Shown here: positions 1 to 6,468 of the stretch, one piece after another | Position numbering within the stretch: position 1 is the first letter of the stretch | Layout of the letters: every line of letters begins with the position of its first letter | Assembly (NCBI GenBank): GCA_900540005.1 | Contig: UQEM01000027.1 | Span: 1 to 22,311 of the forward strand | DNA length: 22,311 nt | From: an uncultured Ruminococcus sp. | Lineage (GTDB): Bacteria; Bacillota; Clostridia; Oscillospirales; Ruminococcaceae | Direction of reading: 5' to 3' | The notes under the pieces: generated by a model | Database searches by the model: none | What the model was told of the DNA's origin: nothing | The model's input: the letters and a program-made list of their open reading frames with translations, nothing else | Translations under genes and position numbers: made by a program

Positions 1-228
1 GCTATGAAGGCTGCTGCTTCTCAGTCATTCGGTTACAACGAGGATCAGATCGTTTCTTCTGACGTTATCGGCATGAAGTTCGGTTCACTCTTCGATGCAA
101 CTCAGACAATGGTTTCTAAGATCGCTGATGACCTCTACGAGGTACAGGTAGTTTCTTGGTACGACAACGAGAATTCTTACACATCACAGATGGTAAGAAC
201 GATCAAGTACTTCGCAGAGCTCGGCTAA
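1..228 (+). CDS. gap: Glyceraldehyde-3-phosphate dehydrogenase, C-terminal part (5' end outside window)
   Basis: Only the last 75 codons are present, open to the left edge in frame 1. The visible end carries the typical C-terminal GAPDH sequence: [15 protein letters not shown] followed by [21 protein letters not shown]. The WYDNE segment lies in the catalytic domain of type I GAPDH and contributes to NAD binding. The enzyme converts glyceraldehyde 3-phosphate, NAD and phosphate to 1,3-bisphosphoglycerate in cytoplasmic glycolysis. Codon choice is strongly biased (ttc, atc, tct, gac, aac), more so than in the neighbouring genes, as expected for a highly expressed glycolytic gene. The catalytic Cys and the Rossmann domain are outside the window. 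A strong terminator follows 20 bases after the stop, so transcription probably ends here. The family call is secure; whether it is the only gap gene cannot be told. Confidence 0.95.
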   Translation, partial: AMKAAASQSFGYNEDQIVSSDVIGMKFGSLFDATQTMVSKIADDLYEVQVVSWYDNENSYTSQMVRTIKYFAELG

Positions 229-248
229 TAGCTGAAATATGCAATTTT

Positions 249-278
249 AAGGCGGTTCATTTTGAACCGCCTTTTTAT
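249..278 (+). terminator. Intrinsic terminator of the gap gene
   Basis: A perfect 9-bp stem, GGCGGTTCA (251-259) with TGAACCGCC (263-271), has a 3-base T loop and is followed by a T-rich run. The flanking AA/TT extends the stem. It lies 20 bases after the gap stop codon and just before the next promoter. Confidence 0.93.
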
Positions 279-282
279 TTTG

Positions 283-311
283 TTGACTTCTCCCCCATGC
301 TATGCTATAAT
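283..311 (+). promoter_or_regulatory. Sigma-A promoter for the rhodanese-TtcA gene
   Basis: TTGACT (283-288) and TATAAT (306-311) are separated by exactly 17 bases. Transcription would start near 318, giving a leader of about 35 bases before the ATG at 353, which has GAGGT as ribosome binding site. Confidence 0.85.
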
Positions 312-352
312 TATATGATAGAAAATTTATTTTAGAACACATCGAGGTACTT

Positions 353-1477
353 ATGAATAACGAAATTACCGCCGCTCAGCTCGGTGAACTTCAGGACGAT
401 GGATACATAATTATAGATATCAGAGACGCAGGCGCATTTGAATACGGTCACATCGGCGGAGCGGTAAATATTCCGCAAAGCGACGTTCTCTCCGCTGAAC
501 TCCCCTCCGACAAAAAGCTCATAATCTGCTGCAAGAGCGGCATAATAAGCCGAGATATCGCAGACGAACTCTGCGGCAATGGATTTGAAGCCTACAATCT
601 CGCCGGCGGATACGTTGACTGGCTCCGAATAAAAATGGAGAACCGCAGGATAACAGAGGACGTTGAGTACAGTCTGCGCAAAAAATTCAAAAAAACTATC
701 TGGTGCAAGTTCACCAAAGCTATAAATGAATACAAACTCGTTCAGCCGGGCGACCGAATCGCTGTGTGCATCTCGGGCGGCAAGGACTCAATGCTCATGG
801 CTAAACTGTTTCAGGAGCTGAAACGGCATGATAAATTCCCCTTTGATGTGAAATTCCTTGTAATGGATCCGGGTTACAGTCCCGAAAACCGTCATATCAT
901 CGAGCAGAATGCGGAGTCAATGTCCATTCCGATAACTGTTTTTGAGTCGGATATTTTTGACTCTGTTTATAATATTGAGAAGAACCCGTGCTACATCTGC
1001 GCGAGAATGAGGCGCGGATACCTGTACAATAAGGCGCGCGAACTTGGGTGCAACAAAATCGCTCTCGGGCACCACTTTGACGATGTTATCGAAACTATCC
1101 TCATGGGAATGCTTTACGGCGGTCAGGTTCAGACCATGATGCCGAAACTCCATAGCACAAACTTTGAGGGAATGGAGCTGATCCGTCCGCTTTATCTCAT
1201 TCGTGAGGACGAAATTAAACATTGGCGCGACTACAATGATCTCCACTTCATTCAATGCGCCTGCAAATTCACCGACACCTGCACGACCTGTGCTCCCGAC
1301 AGCCGCTCGGTTTCAAAGCGTCTCGAAATCAAAAATCTCATCGCTGAACTGAAAAAAGTAAACCCACAGGTCGAGAAAAATATCTTCCGAAGCGTTGAAA
1401 ATGTCAATACTAACACTATCATTGCATACAAAGATAATGACGGAGTTCATAATTTTCTCGATAAATATGATTCATAA
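353..1477 (+). CDS. Rhodanese-TtcA fusion, probable tRNA thiolation enzyme
   Basis: The 374-residue protein joins two domains. Residues 1-95 are a rhodanese (sulfurtransferase) domain: DIRDAGAFEYGHIGGAVNIP is the usual approach sequence, and C60 in the CxxGxxS loop (60-66) is the presumed persulfide-carrying cysteine. Residues 105-340 are a PP-loop ATP pyrophosphatase of the TtcA family: SGGKDS at 141-146 binds ATP, C213 and C216 form the CxxC of CYICARMRRG, and GHHFDDVIET is at 239-248. TtcA makes 2-thiocytidine in tRNA using an iron-sulfur cluster and a sulfur donor. The C-terminal part has four more cysteines (C302, C304, C310, C313) where classical TtcA has fewer. The fused rhodanese could deliver sulfur directly; that is inference. 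The substrate may be another tRNA position or even a non-tRNA molecule. It has its own promoter and stands alone. Confidence 0.85.
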   Translation: MNNEITAAQLGELQDDGYIIIDIRDAGAFEYGHIGGAVNIPQSDVLSAELPSDKKLIICCKSGIISRDIADELCGNGFEAYNLAGGYVDWLRIKMENRRITEDVEYSLRKKFKKTIWCKFTKAINEYKLVQPGDRIAVCISGGKDSMLMAKLFQELKRHDKFPFDVKFLVMDPGYSPENRHIIEQNAESMSIPITVFESDIFDSVYNIEKNPCYICARMRRGYLYNKARELGCNKIALGHHFDDVIETILMGMLYGGQVQTMMPKLHSTNFEGMELIRPLYLIREDEIKHWRDYNDLHFIQCACKFTDTCTTCAPDSRSVSKRLEIKNLIAELKKVNPQVEKNIFRSVENVNTNTIIAYKDNDGVHNFLDKYDS

Positions 1478-1486
1478 AATTTCCTT

Positions 1487-1515
1487 AAATATTTTTTGCC
1501 ACTTGCGTCATAATA
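1487..1515 (+). promoter_or_regulatory. Candidate sigma-G (forespore) promoter of the SASP gene
   Basis: CATAATA at 1509-1515 fits the sigma-G -10 consensus (CATAMTA) exactly. Seventeen bases upstream, AAATA (1487-1491) matches four of five positions of the -35 consensus GMATR. Sigma-G is the expected polymerase factor for spore protein genes of this family. The predicted start near 1522 leaves room for the AAAGGAG site at 1541-1547. Confidence 0.65.
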
Positions 1516-1555
1516 CTATCACGGCATCAATAATTCAAGTAAAGGAGATTTAATT

Positions 1556-1735
1556 ATGAAGGGTGAAATGACACAGAAGGGCAAGGAAGCTCTCGAAAGA
1601 TTTAAGATGGAGTCCGCAAGCGAAGTTGGCGTTAACCTCAAGGACGGTTACAACGGCGACCTCACTTCAAGAGAAGCAGGTGCAATCGGCGGACGCATGG
1701 TTCAGAAGATGATCAACAGCTACAAGATGCAGTAG
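1556..1735 (+). CDS. Alpha/beta-type small acid-soluble spore protein (SASP)
   Basis: A 59-residue protein starting at the ATG eight bases after AAAGGAG. It carries the family signatures: ASEVGVNLKDGYNGDLTSRE at 21-40, then AGAIGGRMVQKMI at 41-53. Members of this family coat and protect DNA in the dormant spore core and are degraded at germination by the GPR protease to supply amino acids. The length fits the short end of the family. The GPR recognition site, usually E-(I/F)-A-S-E, is here E19-S-A-S-E23, with serine in place of the hydrophobic residue, so cleavage may be less efficient or shifted. The gene has its own promoter and terminator and is monocistronic. Its presence is the best evidence in the window that the organism sporulates. 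Confidence 0.93.
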   Translation: MKGEMTQKGKEALERFKMESASEVGVNLKDGYNGDLTSREAGAIGGRMVQKMINSYKMQ

Positions 1736-1750
1736 TTCAGCTTTTAATGC

Positions 1751-1784
1751 AAAACGGGACATCGTAATGATGTCCCGTTTTTTT
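1751..1784 (+). terminator. Intrinsic terminator after the SASP gene
   Basis: ACGGGACATC (1754-1763) pairs perfectly with GATGTCCCGT (1769-1778) around a 5-base loop and is followed by a run of T. AAA/TTT flanks extend the stem. On the other strand it lies just past the degV stop and may also terminate that transcript, though with a shorter T run. Confidence 0.93.
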
Positions 1785-2655
1785 ACTTATCTTTTCTTCT
1801 TATGAGAACTGCAACAATGTCAGGGCCGATATTTGCGGAAACTACAGCTCCTATCGACTGATATGTCTCTGCCTTTCTGCCTGTGCGCTTGATGAGTTCC
1901 TTCTCGATCTCCTTAGGGAGCGTATCATCTCTGCCGTGGAGCATTATATAAGGAGTCTGTGGAGTCATGCGCTTTTCAACGCACTCAACAAGCTTAGGAA
2001 CAATGTTTTTTTCTCCTCTGATCTTATCAACGGTATTGGTTTCACCGTCAGCAAACTCAATGATTGGCTTTAATCCGAGAAGTTCTCCCGCAAAAGCTTT
2101 TGCGGCGGAAATTCTTCCCGATTTTCTCGCATATTTAAGATTATACGGAACTGCATAAATTGCGGAAACCTTGAACCAGTCATCAAAATATGCAACAATT
2201 TCTTCAACAGAAGCTCCCTTGCGGATCTTCTTTACAGCCTCCATGATTGGATAGCCGTAAAGTACGGTGTAAGATTTTGAATCAATGTTGAAAATTCTCA
2301 TCTTGCCGTTTGCCTCGGGATTATTCTCAAAGAAATCGTCCTTGCCGATAATTGAATTGTTATATGTTCCCGAACCCTGACTGTTTATGGAAACGCTGAT
2401 AACATCGGTATATCCCTCGTCATAGAGCTTTTTGTATGTCTCCTCGAATGTGAGGGGGGATATCTGCGAATGCTTCGGGATCTCATCGCTCGAAGCCATA
2501 AGGTCGTAGACTTCCTGAGTGGACTTATCGAAAATCTCGCGGAATGTCTCTCCGCCCATTGTGAGCGTAAAAGGCAGCACGGTTATGCCGAGTTCCTCGA
2601 TAGTTTCCTTTGAAAGATCACAGCAGGAATCAGTCACGATCATAATTTTTGACAT
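1783..2655 (-). CDS. DegV family protein (fatty-acid binding)
   Basis: The 290-residue protein begins MSKIMIVTDSCCDLS, the usual N-terminus of the family. DegV proteins bind a fatty acid between two domains; in Firmicutes related proteins (FakB) present fatty acids to the kinase FakA for phosphorylation. Visible family motifs are VTDSCCDL near the start, SINSQGSGTY around residues 90-99, YARKSGRISAA around 175, and IGAVVSANIGPDIVAVLI at the end. The start at 2655 is chosen over an in-frame extension to 2754 because AAAGGAG lies correctly before it and the extension overlaps trmL. It lies 13 bases after the trmL stop, with the ribosome binding site overlapping that stop, so the two are co-transcribed. 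No fakA is nearby; the ligand cannot be told from sequence. Confidence 0.92.
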   Translation of the reverse strand: MSKIMIVTDSCCDLSKETIEELGITVLPFTLTMGGETFREIFDKSTQEVYDLMASSDEIPKHSQISPLTFEETYKKLYDEGYTDVISVSINSQGSGTYNNSIIGKDDFFENNPEANGKMRIFNIDSKSYTVLYGYPIMEAVKKIRKGASVEEIVAYFDDWFKVSAIYAVPYNLKYARKSGRISAAKAFAGELLGLKPIIEFADGETNTVDKIRGEKNIVPKLVECVEKRMTPQTPYIMLHGRDDTLPKEIEKELIKRTGRKAETYQSIGAVVSANIGPDIVAVLIRRKDK

Positions 2656-2668
2656 TGTTATATCTCCT

Positions 2669-3166
2669 TTACCATTTGTATTTTGTAAGCTTGCCCTCGC
2701 GCGAAAGGTCGGGATAATCCCATTGGCGCAGCACTTCATAGACCGCGATCGCAACAGAATTCGAGAGATTGAGACTTCTCAGCTCGTTTCTCATGGGGAT
2801 CCTCACGCAGCTTTCGGGATTATCATGCAGAAGTTCCTCGGGAAGTCCCTTATCCTCGCGCCCGAAAATAAGGTAAGCATTGTCGGGATACTCTGCCTCA
2901 CTATGGACGTGCTGTCCCTTGGTCGTGAAATAAAAGAATTTCCCGTTCTGATTTTTTGAAAAAAAGTCCTCAAGCCCGTCATAATAAGTGACATCAAGCT
3001 TATCCCAGTAATCAAGTCCTGCGCGTTTGAGCTGCTTATCGCTTATCTCAAAACCGAGCGGTCCGACAAGGTGAAGCCTTGCGCCCGTTACAGCGCAGGT
3101 ACGGGAGATATTTCCTGTATTCTGCGGAATTCTCGGCTCGACAAGGACAATGTTAAGATTATACAT
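2669..3166 (-). CDS. trmL: tRNA (cytidine(34)-2'-O)-methyltransferase, SPOUT family
   Basis: A 165-residue SPOUT methyltransferase. TrmL methylates the ribose of the wobble nucleotide (C34 or cmnm5U34) in tRNA-Leu isoacceptors using SAM. The opening NIVLVEPRIPQNTGNISRTCA (residues 5-25) and the knot motifs FGREDKGLPEELL (101-113) and LRSLNLSNSVAIAVYE (129-144) are diagnostic of the TrmL/YibK group. The short length, without an extra RNA-binding domain, agrees with TrmL rather than TrmH or RlmB. The start ATG at 3166 has GAGG seven bases upstream. degV follows after 13 bases in the same transcript. Recognition as trmL rests on overall similarity; a different tRNA target is possible but less likely. 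Confidence 0.92.
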   Translation of the reverse strand: MYNLNIVLVEPRIPQNTGNISRTCAVTGARLHLVGPLGFEISDKQLKRAGLDYWDKLDVTYYDGLEDFFSKNQNGKFFYFTTKGQHVHSEAEYPDNAYLIFGREDKGLPEELLHDNPESCVRIPMRNELRSLNLSNSVAIAVYEVLRQWDYPDLSREGKLTKYKW

Positions 3167-3183
3167 TTTAGCGCCTCGTGTAT

Positions 3184-3212
3184 ATTATAAGTTCCGCGGC
3201 AAAAAATATAAT
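3184..3212. promoter_or_regulatory. Possible face-to-face -10 elements between trmL and the small plus-strand gene
   Basis: The minus strand reads TATAAT at 3184-3189 and the plus strand reads TATAAT at 3207-3212, separated by 17 bases, so each -10 sits in the -35 position of the other. Neither has a recognisable -35. Plus-strand transcription would start near 3219 and minus-strand near 3177, the latter leaving only about 11 bases before trmL. Both promoters are therefore tentative. Confidence 0.35.
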
Positions 3213-3257
3213 CACGGCTTGTGAAAAAGCCGGAAATCAGATTCACCGGAGGAATTT

Positions 3258-3431
3258 ATGGATATTAAAAGTTTTACAAAAAGTGCTGCTGCCGGTGCTG
3301 CCGTCGGATTTACCGTATATGCACTCTCGACCGCAAGCACAATGAAGAGATTGAGCATCAAGCGAAATGCAGGCAAAACTCTGAAAGCTGCCGGAAACCT
3401 GCTTGATGACATAAAATCGGTGATTATGTAG
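3258..3431 (+). CDS. Small hypothetical protein, 57 residues, possibly membrane-associated
   Basis: The ATG follows a good GGAGG (3248-3252), and the reading frame runs 57 codons to TAG. The protein has an Ala/Gly-rich hydrophobic stretch at residues 9-27 (AAAGAAVGFTVYALST core) that could be a single weak membrane segment, followed by a basic stretch (MKRLSIKRNAGK) and a short amphipathic tail ending DDIKSVIM. It resembles in style small YtxH-like or glycine-zipper proteins of clostridia, but I cannot assign a family. A hairpin (CGGCTT 3215-3220 with AAGCCG 3227-3232) lies in the presumed leader. The 3' end overlaps the 3' end of ruvX on the opposite strand by 8 bases. The Shine-Dalgarno and its isolated position between minus-strand genes support it being real. 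Confidence 0.7.
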   Translation: MDIKSFTKSAAAGAAVGFTVYALSTASTMKRLSIKRNAGKTLKAAGNLLDDIKSVIM

Positions 3432-3855
3432 CGGAATTACCCGAGTTGCGCCTGTATCCGAGATAACTCTCAAGAATTATAACGGCGGCAACTGCGTCCA
3501 CCACAGCCTTACGCTTTTTTCCCCTTGTGTTCGTAACATTCAGGGCATTATGCGCAGACACAGTAGTGTTGCGCTCGTCCCAGAGAACAACGGGGAGTCC
3601 CGTCAGCTCGCCGACTATATCGGCGAAGTGGCTGCACTTTTCCGCACGCTCTCCTATTGTACCATTCATGTTTTTCGGATAGCCTACAACTATCTGTTCA
3701 GCCCGCTGTTCTTTCGCAAGAGCAGCGGTTTTTTCTGCACATTTTTCCAGATCCTTTTCGGCGATAACGGTCACAGGCGAGGCTATCAGCTCGCTTTTTC
3801 CGCACACAGCTATTCCTGTTCTCGCATCGCCGAAATCAACTGACATTATTATCAT
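3424..3855 (-). CDS. ruvX: RuvX/YqgF family putative Holliday junction resolvase (16S rRNA maturation)
   Basis: The 143-residue protein has the RNase H-like fold motifs of YqgF/RuvX: SVDFGDARTGIAV at 5-17 with the first acidic residue D7, QIVVGYPKNMNGTIGERA at 54-71, WDERNTTVSA at 92-101, and the late acidic D120 in AVVDAVAAVIILESYL. Family members are reported to act in 5' maturation of pre-16S rRNA, and earlier work proposed junction resolution; this sequence does not decide between them. The start ATG at 3855 lies 4 bases after the pyrD stop, using GGTGAG inside the pyrD end as ribosome binding site, so it is translated from the pyrK-pyrD transcript. A second in-frame ATG three codons later is possible. 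No obvious terminator follows; the end overlaps the convergent small gene. Confidence 0.92.
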   Translation of the reverse strand: MIIMSVDFGDARTGIAVCGKSELIASPVTVIAEKDLEKCAEKTAALAKEQRAEQIVVGYPKNMNGTIGERAEKCSHFADIVGELTGLPVVLWDERNTTVSAHNALNVTNTRGKKRKAVVDAVAAVIILESYLGYRRNSGNSAT

Positions 3856-3859
3856 AGGC

Positions 3860-4771
3860 TCACCACGGCTTTACTGTGCCGATAATATCGCGCACCGAGG
3901 CTATTCCCTTGCTGTCGAGAAACTCGTTCATCTCGTCAACTATTCTCACCGGAGCATATGGGTCTGTGAAAATTGCCGCGCCTACCTGCACGGCAGAAGC
4001 TCCAGCCATCATAAGCTCGATAGCATCACGTCCAGAGGAAACTCCGCCCATGCCGATAACAGGGATATTTACCGCATTAGCCACCTGCCATACCATGCGC
4101 ACGGCAATCGGGAACACAGCAGGACCGCTCATACCGCCAACGTTGTTGTGAAGTATCGGTCTGCCTGTGTTGATATTGATCCTCATTCCGAGAAGTGTAT
4201 TTATAAGTGAAACTGCATCGGCTCCGGCAGCCTCAACGGATTTTGCTATATCCGCAATGCTTGTAACATTCGGCGAAAGCTTTACAACGAGCGGCTTTGT
4301 CGTAGCTGCACGCACACGGCGTGTAACTTCCGCCGCCATTTCACAGCTTGTGCCGAATGCCGCTCCGCCCTGCTTTACGTTGGGGCAGGAAATATTCAGC
4401 TCTATCATGTGAACATCGGTGTCCTCAAGCTTTGCCGCGACTTCTGCGCACTCATCAGGCGTTGAGCCTGCAATATTAGCAAGCACGACCAGATCCTTTG
4501 TAAGAAGATACGGCAGTTCGCTTTCGATAAAGTGGTCGATCCCGGGATTTTGCAGTCCCACGGAATTGAGCATTCCCGAGGGAGTTTCAGCGATCCTCGG
4601 CGCGAGATTTCCCGTTCTTCTGTGAAGCGTAGTGCCCTTTGTAGCAATTCCGCCAAGCTTGTCAAGTGAAAAAAGCTCCTCGTACTCTCTGCCGTAGCCG
4701 AAAACTCCCGAAGCAGGTATTATCGGATTCTTAAAGTCAACTCCGCAGACATTTACAGACATATCAGCCAT
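3860..4771 (-). CDS. pyrD: Dihydroorotate dehydrogenase, class 1B catalytic subunit
   Basis: The 303-residue flavoprotein oxidises dihydroorotate to orotate in pyrimidine synthesis. FMN-site and active-site features: NPIIPASGVFGYG (15-27), KGTT (45-48), MLNSVGLQNPG (67-77), NISCPN with catalytic base C129, then VVKLSPN and the C-terminal GMGGVSSGRDAIELMMAGASAVQVG. A cysteine base and an adjacent pyrK identify class 1B, which uses NAD through PyrK. The start chosen is ATG at 4771, which overlaps the pyrK stop as TAATG, a translational coupling arrangement; GAGGAGG lies about 10 bases upstream. An in-frame TTG two codons earlier (4777) is possible but sits only 4 bases from that site. It is followed directly by ruvX. 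Confidence 0.96.
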   Translation of the reverse strand: MADMSVNVCGVDFKNPIIPASGVFGYGREYEELFSLDKLGGIATKGTTLHRRTGNLAPRIAETPSGMLNSVGLQNPGIDHFIESELPYLLTKDLVVLANIAGSTPDECAEVAAKLEDTDVHMIELNISCPNVKQGGAAFGTSCEMAAEVTRRVRAATTKPLVVKLSPNVTSIADIAKSVEAAGADAVSLINTLLGMRININTGRPILHNNVGGMSGPAVFPIAVRMVWQVANAVNIPVIGMGGVSSGRDAIELMMAGASAVQVGAAIFTDPYAPVRIVDEMNEFLDSKGIASVRDIIGTVKPW

Positions 4772-5541
4772 TACCAAAGCACCTCCTCAGCATTGAATAC
4801 AGGGCCGTCCTTGCAGACGTGCGCAAAGTATTCCTCATCATTTCTCTTTGTTCTGCAAGCGCAGCCGAGACAAGCTCCGATCCCGCAAGCCATTCGCTCC
4901 TCAAGCGATATCTCACAGGGAACGTTCTTTTCTGCGCACATTGCAGCGATTCTCTTGAGCATTGGCATAGGTCCGCAGGCATAAACCATGCCGATTCCGC
5001 CGTTTTCAAGCTCCTTTGCCAACGGATCTGTAACAAATCCGTGATATCCTGCCGAACCATCATCTGTACACAGAACTGTATCAGCTCCTGTTCTCTTGAA
5101 ATCGTCCTGCAAGATCACGGCAGACGCATTTCTGAAACCGCTGATTGCAACAGCCTTTACACCGTATATCTTAGCGAGCGGCAGCATAGGAGGTGTACCG
5201 ATTCCTCCGCCGATGAGAATTACCTTGTCAAGATTTCCGTCAACGGTAAAGCCGTGACCGAGAGGTGCAAGCATATCAATAAGTTCGCCCTCATTGAGCC
5301 TTGTAAGCTCGGCTGTTCCCTCTCCCCTGACCTCAAAAACGATACGAAGAGTTCCCTTTTCCTTATCAATTCCGCAAATCGAAATCGGTCTGCGCAGGGT
5401 AAAGCCGTTCGCACGGATATGCACGAACTGTCCGGGTGAAGCAACCTGCGCAACTTCGGGACATAGTATCGTAAAACTGTAAATTTCACGGGCTATAGCC
5501 TTTTTTTCGGTTATAATATATTTTCCCTGTGTGTATTTCAT
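4771..5541 (-). CDS. pyrK: Dihydroorotate dehydrogenase electron transfer subunit, FAD and 2Fe-2S
   Basis: The 256-residue PyrK passes electrons from PyrD's FMN through a 2Fe-2S cluster and FAD to NAD. The FAD-binding motif RRPISI is at 50-55, the NAD-binding GGGIGTPPMLPLA at 111-123, and the cluster ligands are in the C-terminal motif: C219, C224, C227 (ACGIGACLGCAC) and C243 (HVCKDGP). All ligands are intact. The ATG at 5541 is preceded by AAGGCGG. The gene lies 21 bases after the lipoprotein gene stop and overlaps pyrD at its end, so lipoprotein-pyrK-pyrD-ruvX appear to be one transcript. No PyrR motif precedes it. Confidence 0.96.
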   Translation of the reverse strand: MKYTQGKYIITEKKAIAREIYSFTILCPEVAQVASPGQFVHIRANGFTLRRPISICGIDKEKGTLRIVFEVRGEGTAELTRLNEGELIDMLAPLGHGFTVDGNLDKVILIGGGIGTPPMLPLAKIYGVKAVAISGFRNASAVILQDDFKRTGADTVLCTDDGSAGYHGFVTDPLAKELENGGIGMVYACGPMPMLKRIAAMCAEKNVPCEISLEERMACGIGACLGCACRTKRNDEEYFAHVCKDGPVFNAEEVLW

Positions 5542-5562
5542 AAAGCACCGCCTTAAATTTTA

Positions 5563-6324
5563 TCAAAAAAGGTTCATATAATTGAGCAGTTCAGACTGAA
5601 TTGCCGACGAGTAGGAAAGATACCACCTGCCGTCACTTTCAACAAACGCACAGCCGTTTCCGACAAAAGCACGCTGATTAGCGAGATCCTGATAATAAAC
5701 ATACGCGCAGTCAGCGCCGGAAGTAAACGATGTTCCGAGAGTTTCATTGAATGCAGCCACGTCCTCGGGCGTTGACTGAATTATGTCCTCCTCAGTAAGC
5801 GAAACCGTCCAGCCGTCTGTTTCGGAATCCTGATTGTCGGCGCGCAGATTCGCGATATTCTGCATTGAAGCGCTTATCGCCGCCTCGACAGCCGCTTTTG
5901 AAAAAATTTCAGCCGCAGGAGCGTCAAAATACGCCTGACTGTCAATATAAGCATTGTACGCGTCTATTTCAGGCTGGCAAAACATACTGTAAATTAGCTC
6001 GCTGTTGCTGCTGAGATATGCATTGTAAAAAAACTGTGCAGCCTCATACGGCGTAGAAAACCCGTGCTGAACTGTTTCGGTCGTCTCCTGCACAGTCTCA
6101 ACTGCGGCAGTTGTCTCCTCTTGTGAAGTTTCAGTGGTTGTGACAGCCGTGGTCGTCTCATTTGCGTTGGTTGAAGTTTCTGTGATTTTCTCAGCCACAG
6201 TCTCGTAAGTAGTCGTCTCGCTCTCCGATACGGGCGCGGAATTCTTCTGCTTTCCACAGCTTGTTACCGTTGCACAAAGAAGTGCGGCAGTTAAAAACGC
6301 AGCGCATGACAATTTGTAATTCAA
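5563..6324 (-). CDS. Lipoprotein with Thr/Glu-rich linker, unknown function
   Basis: The 253-residue protein starts at a TTG (6324). The signal peptide MNYKLSCAAFLTAALLCATVTSC ends in a lipobox VTS-C23, so it should be a lipid-anchored surface protein. Residues 24-88 are a low-complexity Thr/Glu/Ser linker (ETTT and TTAV repeats), and 89-253 form a folded domain beginning STPYEAAQFFYNAYLSSNSELIYSMF with a late GRWYLSYSS. This layout resembles the SnoaL/DUF4878-like domains often found on such lipoproteins, but I cannot name a family. The start is decided by the promoter: transcription begins near 6348, so upstream in-frame ATGs (6348, 6342) would be leaderless or nearly so, while GGAG lies 8 bases before the TTG. 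It is the first gene of the transcript that runs into pyrK-pyrD. Confidence 0.82.
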   Translation of the reverse strand: MNYKLSCAAFLTAALLCATVTSCGKQKNSAPVSESETTTYETVAEKITETSTNANETTTAVTTTETSQEETTAAVETVQETTETVQHGFSTPYEAAQFFYNAYLSSNSELIYSMFCQPEIDAYNAYIDSQAYFDAPAAEIFSKAAVEAAISASMQNIANLRADNQDSETDGWTVSLTEEDIIQSTPEDVAAFNETLGTSFTSGADCAYVYYQDLANQRAFVGNGCAFVESDGRWYLSYSSAIQSELLNYMNLF

Positions 6325-6354
6325 TCTATCAACTCCAAACATAGTCATATATTT

Positions 6355-6383
6355 ATTATATCGCAAAATCGGAAAATAGTCAA
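6355..6383 (-). promoter_or_regulatory. Sigma-A promoter of the lipoprotein-pyrK-pyrD-ruvX unit
   Basis: On the minus strand, TTGACT (6378-6383) and TATAAT (6355-6360) are separated by exactly 17 bases. The predicted start near 6348 gives a leader of about 24 bases to the TTG start, and no attenuator fits in it. Confidence 0.85.
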
Positions 6384-6420
6384 GGATAAGCGGCTTATAT
6401 TTGGCTATTTTTTCTAACAT

Positions 6421-6451
6421 GAAAAAAGCTGCCAAAATCTTTGACAGCTTT
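6421..6451 (-). terminator. Intrinsic terminator after the leucine-rich-repeat gene
   Basis: On the minus strand an 12-bp stem with one mismatch (6440-6451 with 6425-6436, AAAGCTG and CAGCTTT arms) is followed by TTTTC. It lies 18 bases after the stop at 6469 and isolates this gene from the lipoprotein promoter downstream. Confidence 0.85.
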
Positions 6452-6468
6452 CCGCAAAATACTTATGT

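Noticed and set aside
2656..2754. Longer DegV start
   Set aside because: It overlaps trmL by 86 bases and adds sequence not seen at DegV N-termini; MSKIMIVTDS at 2655 has a proper ribosome site.
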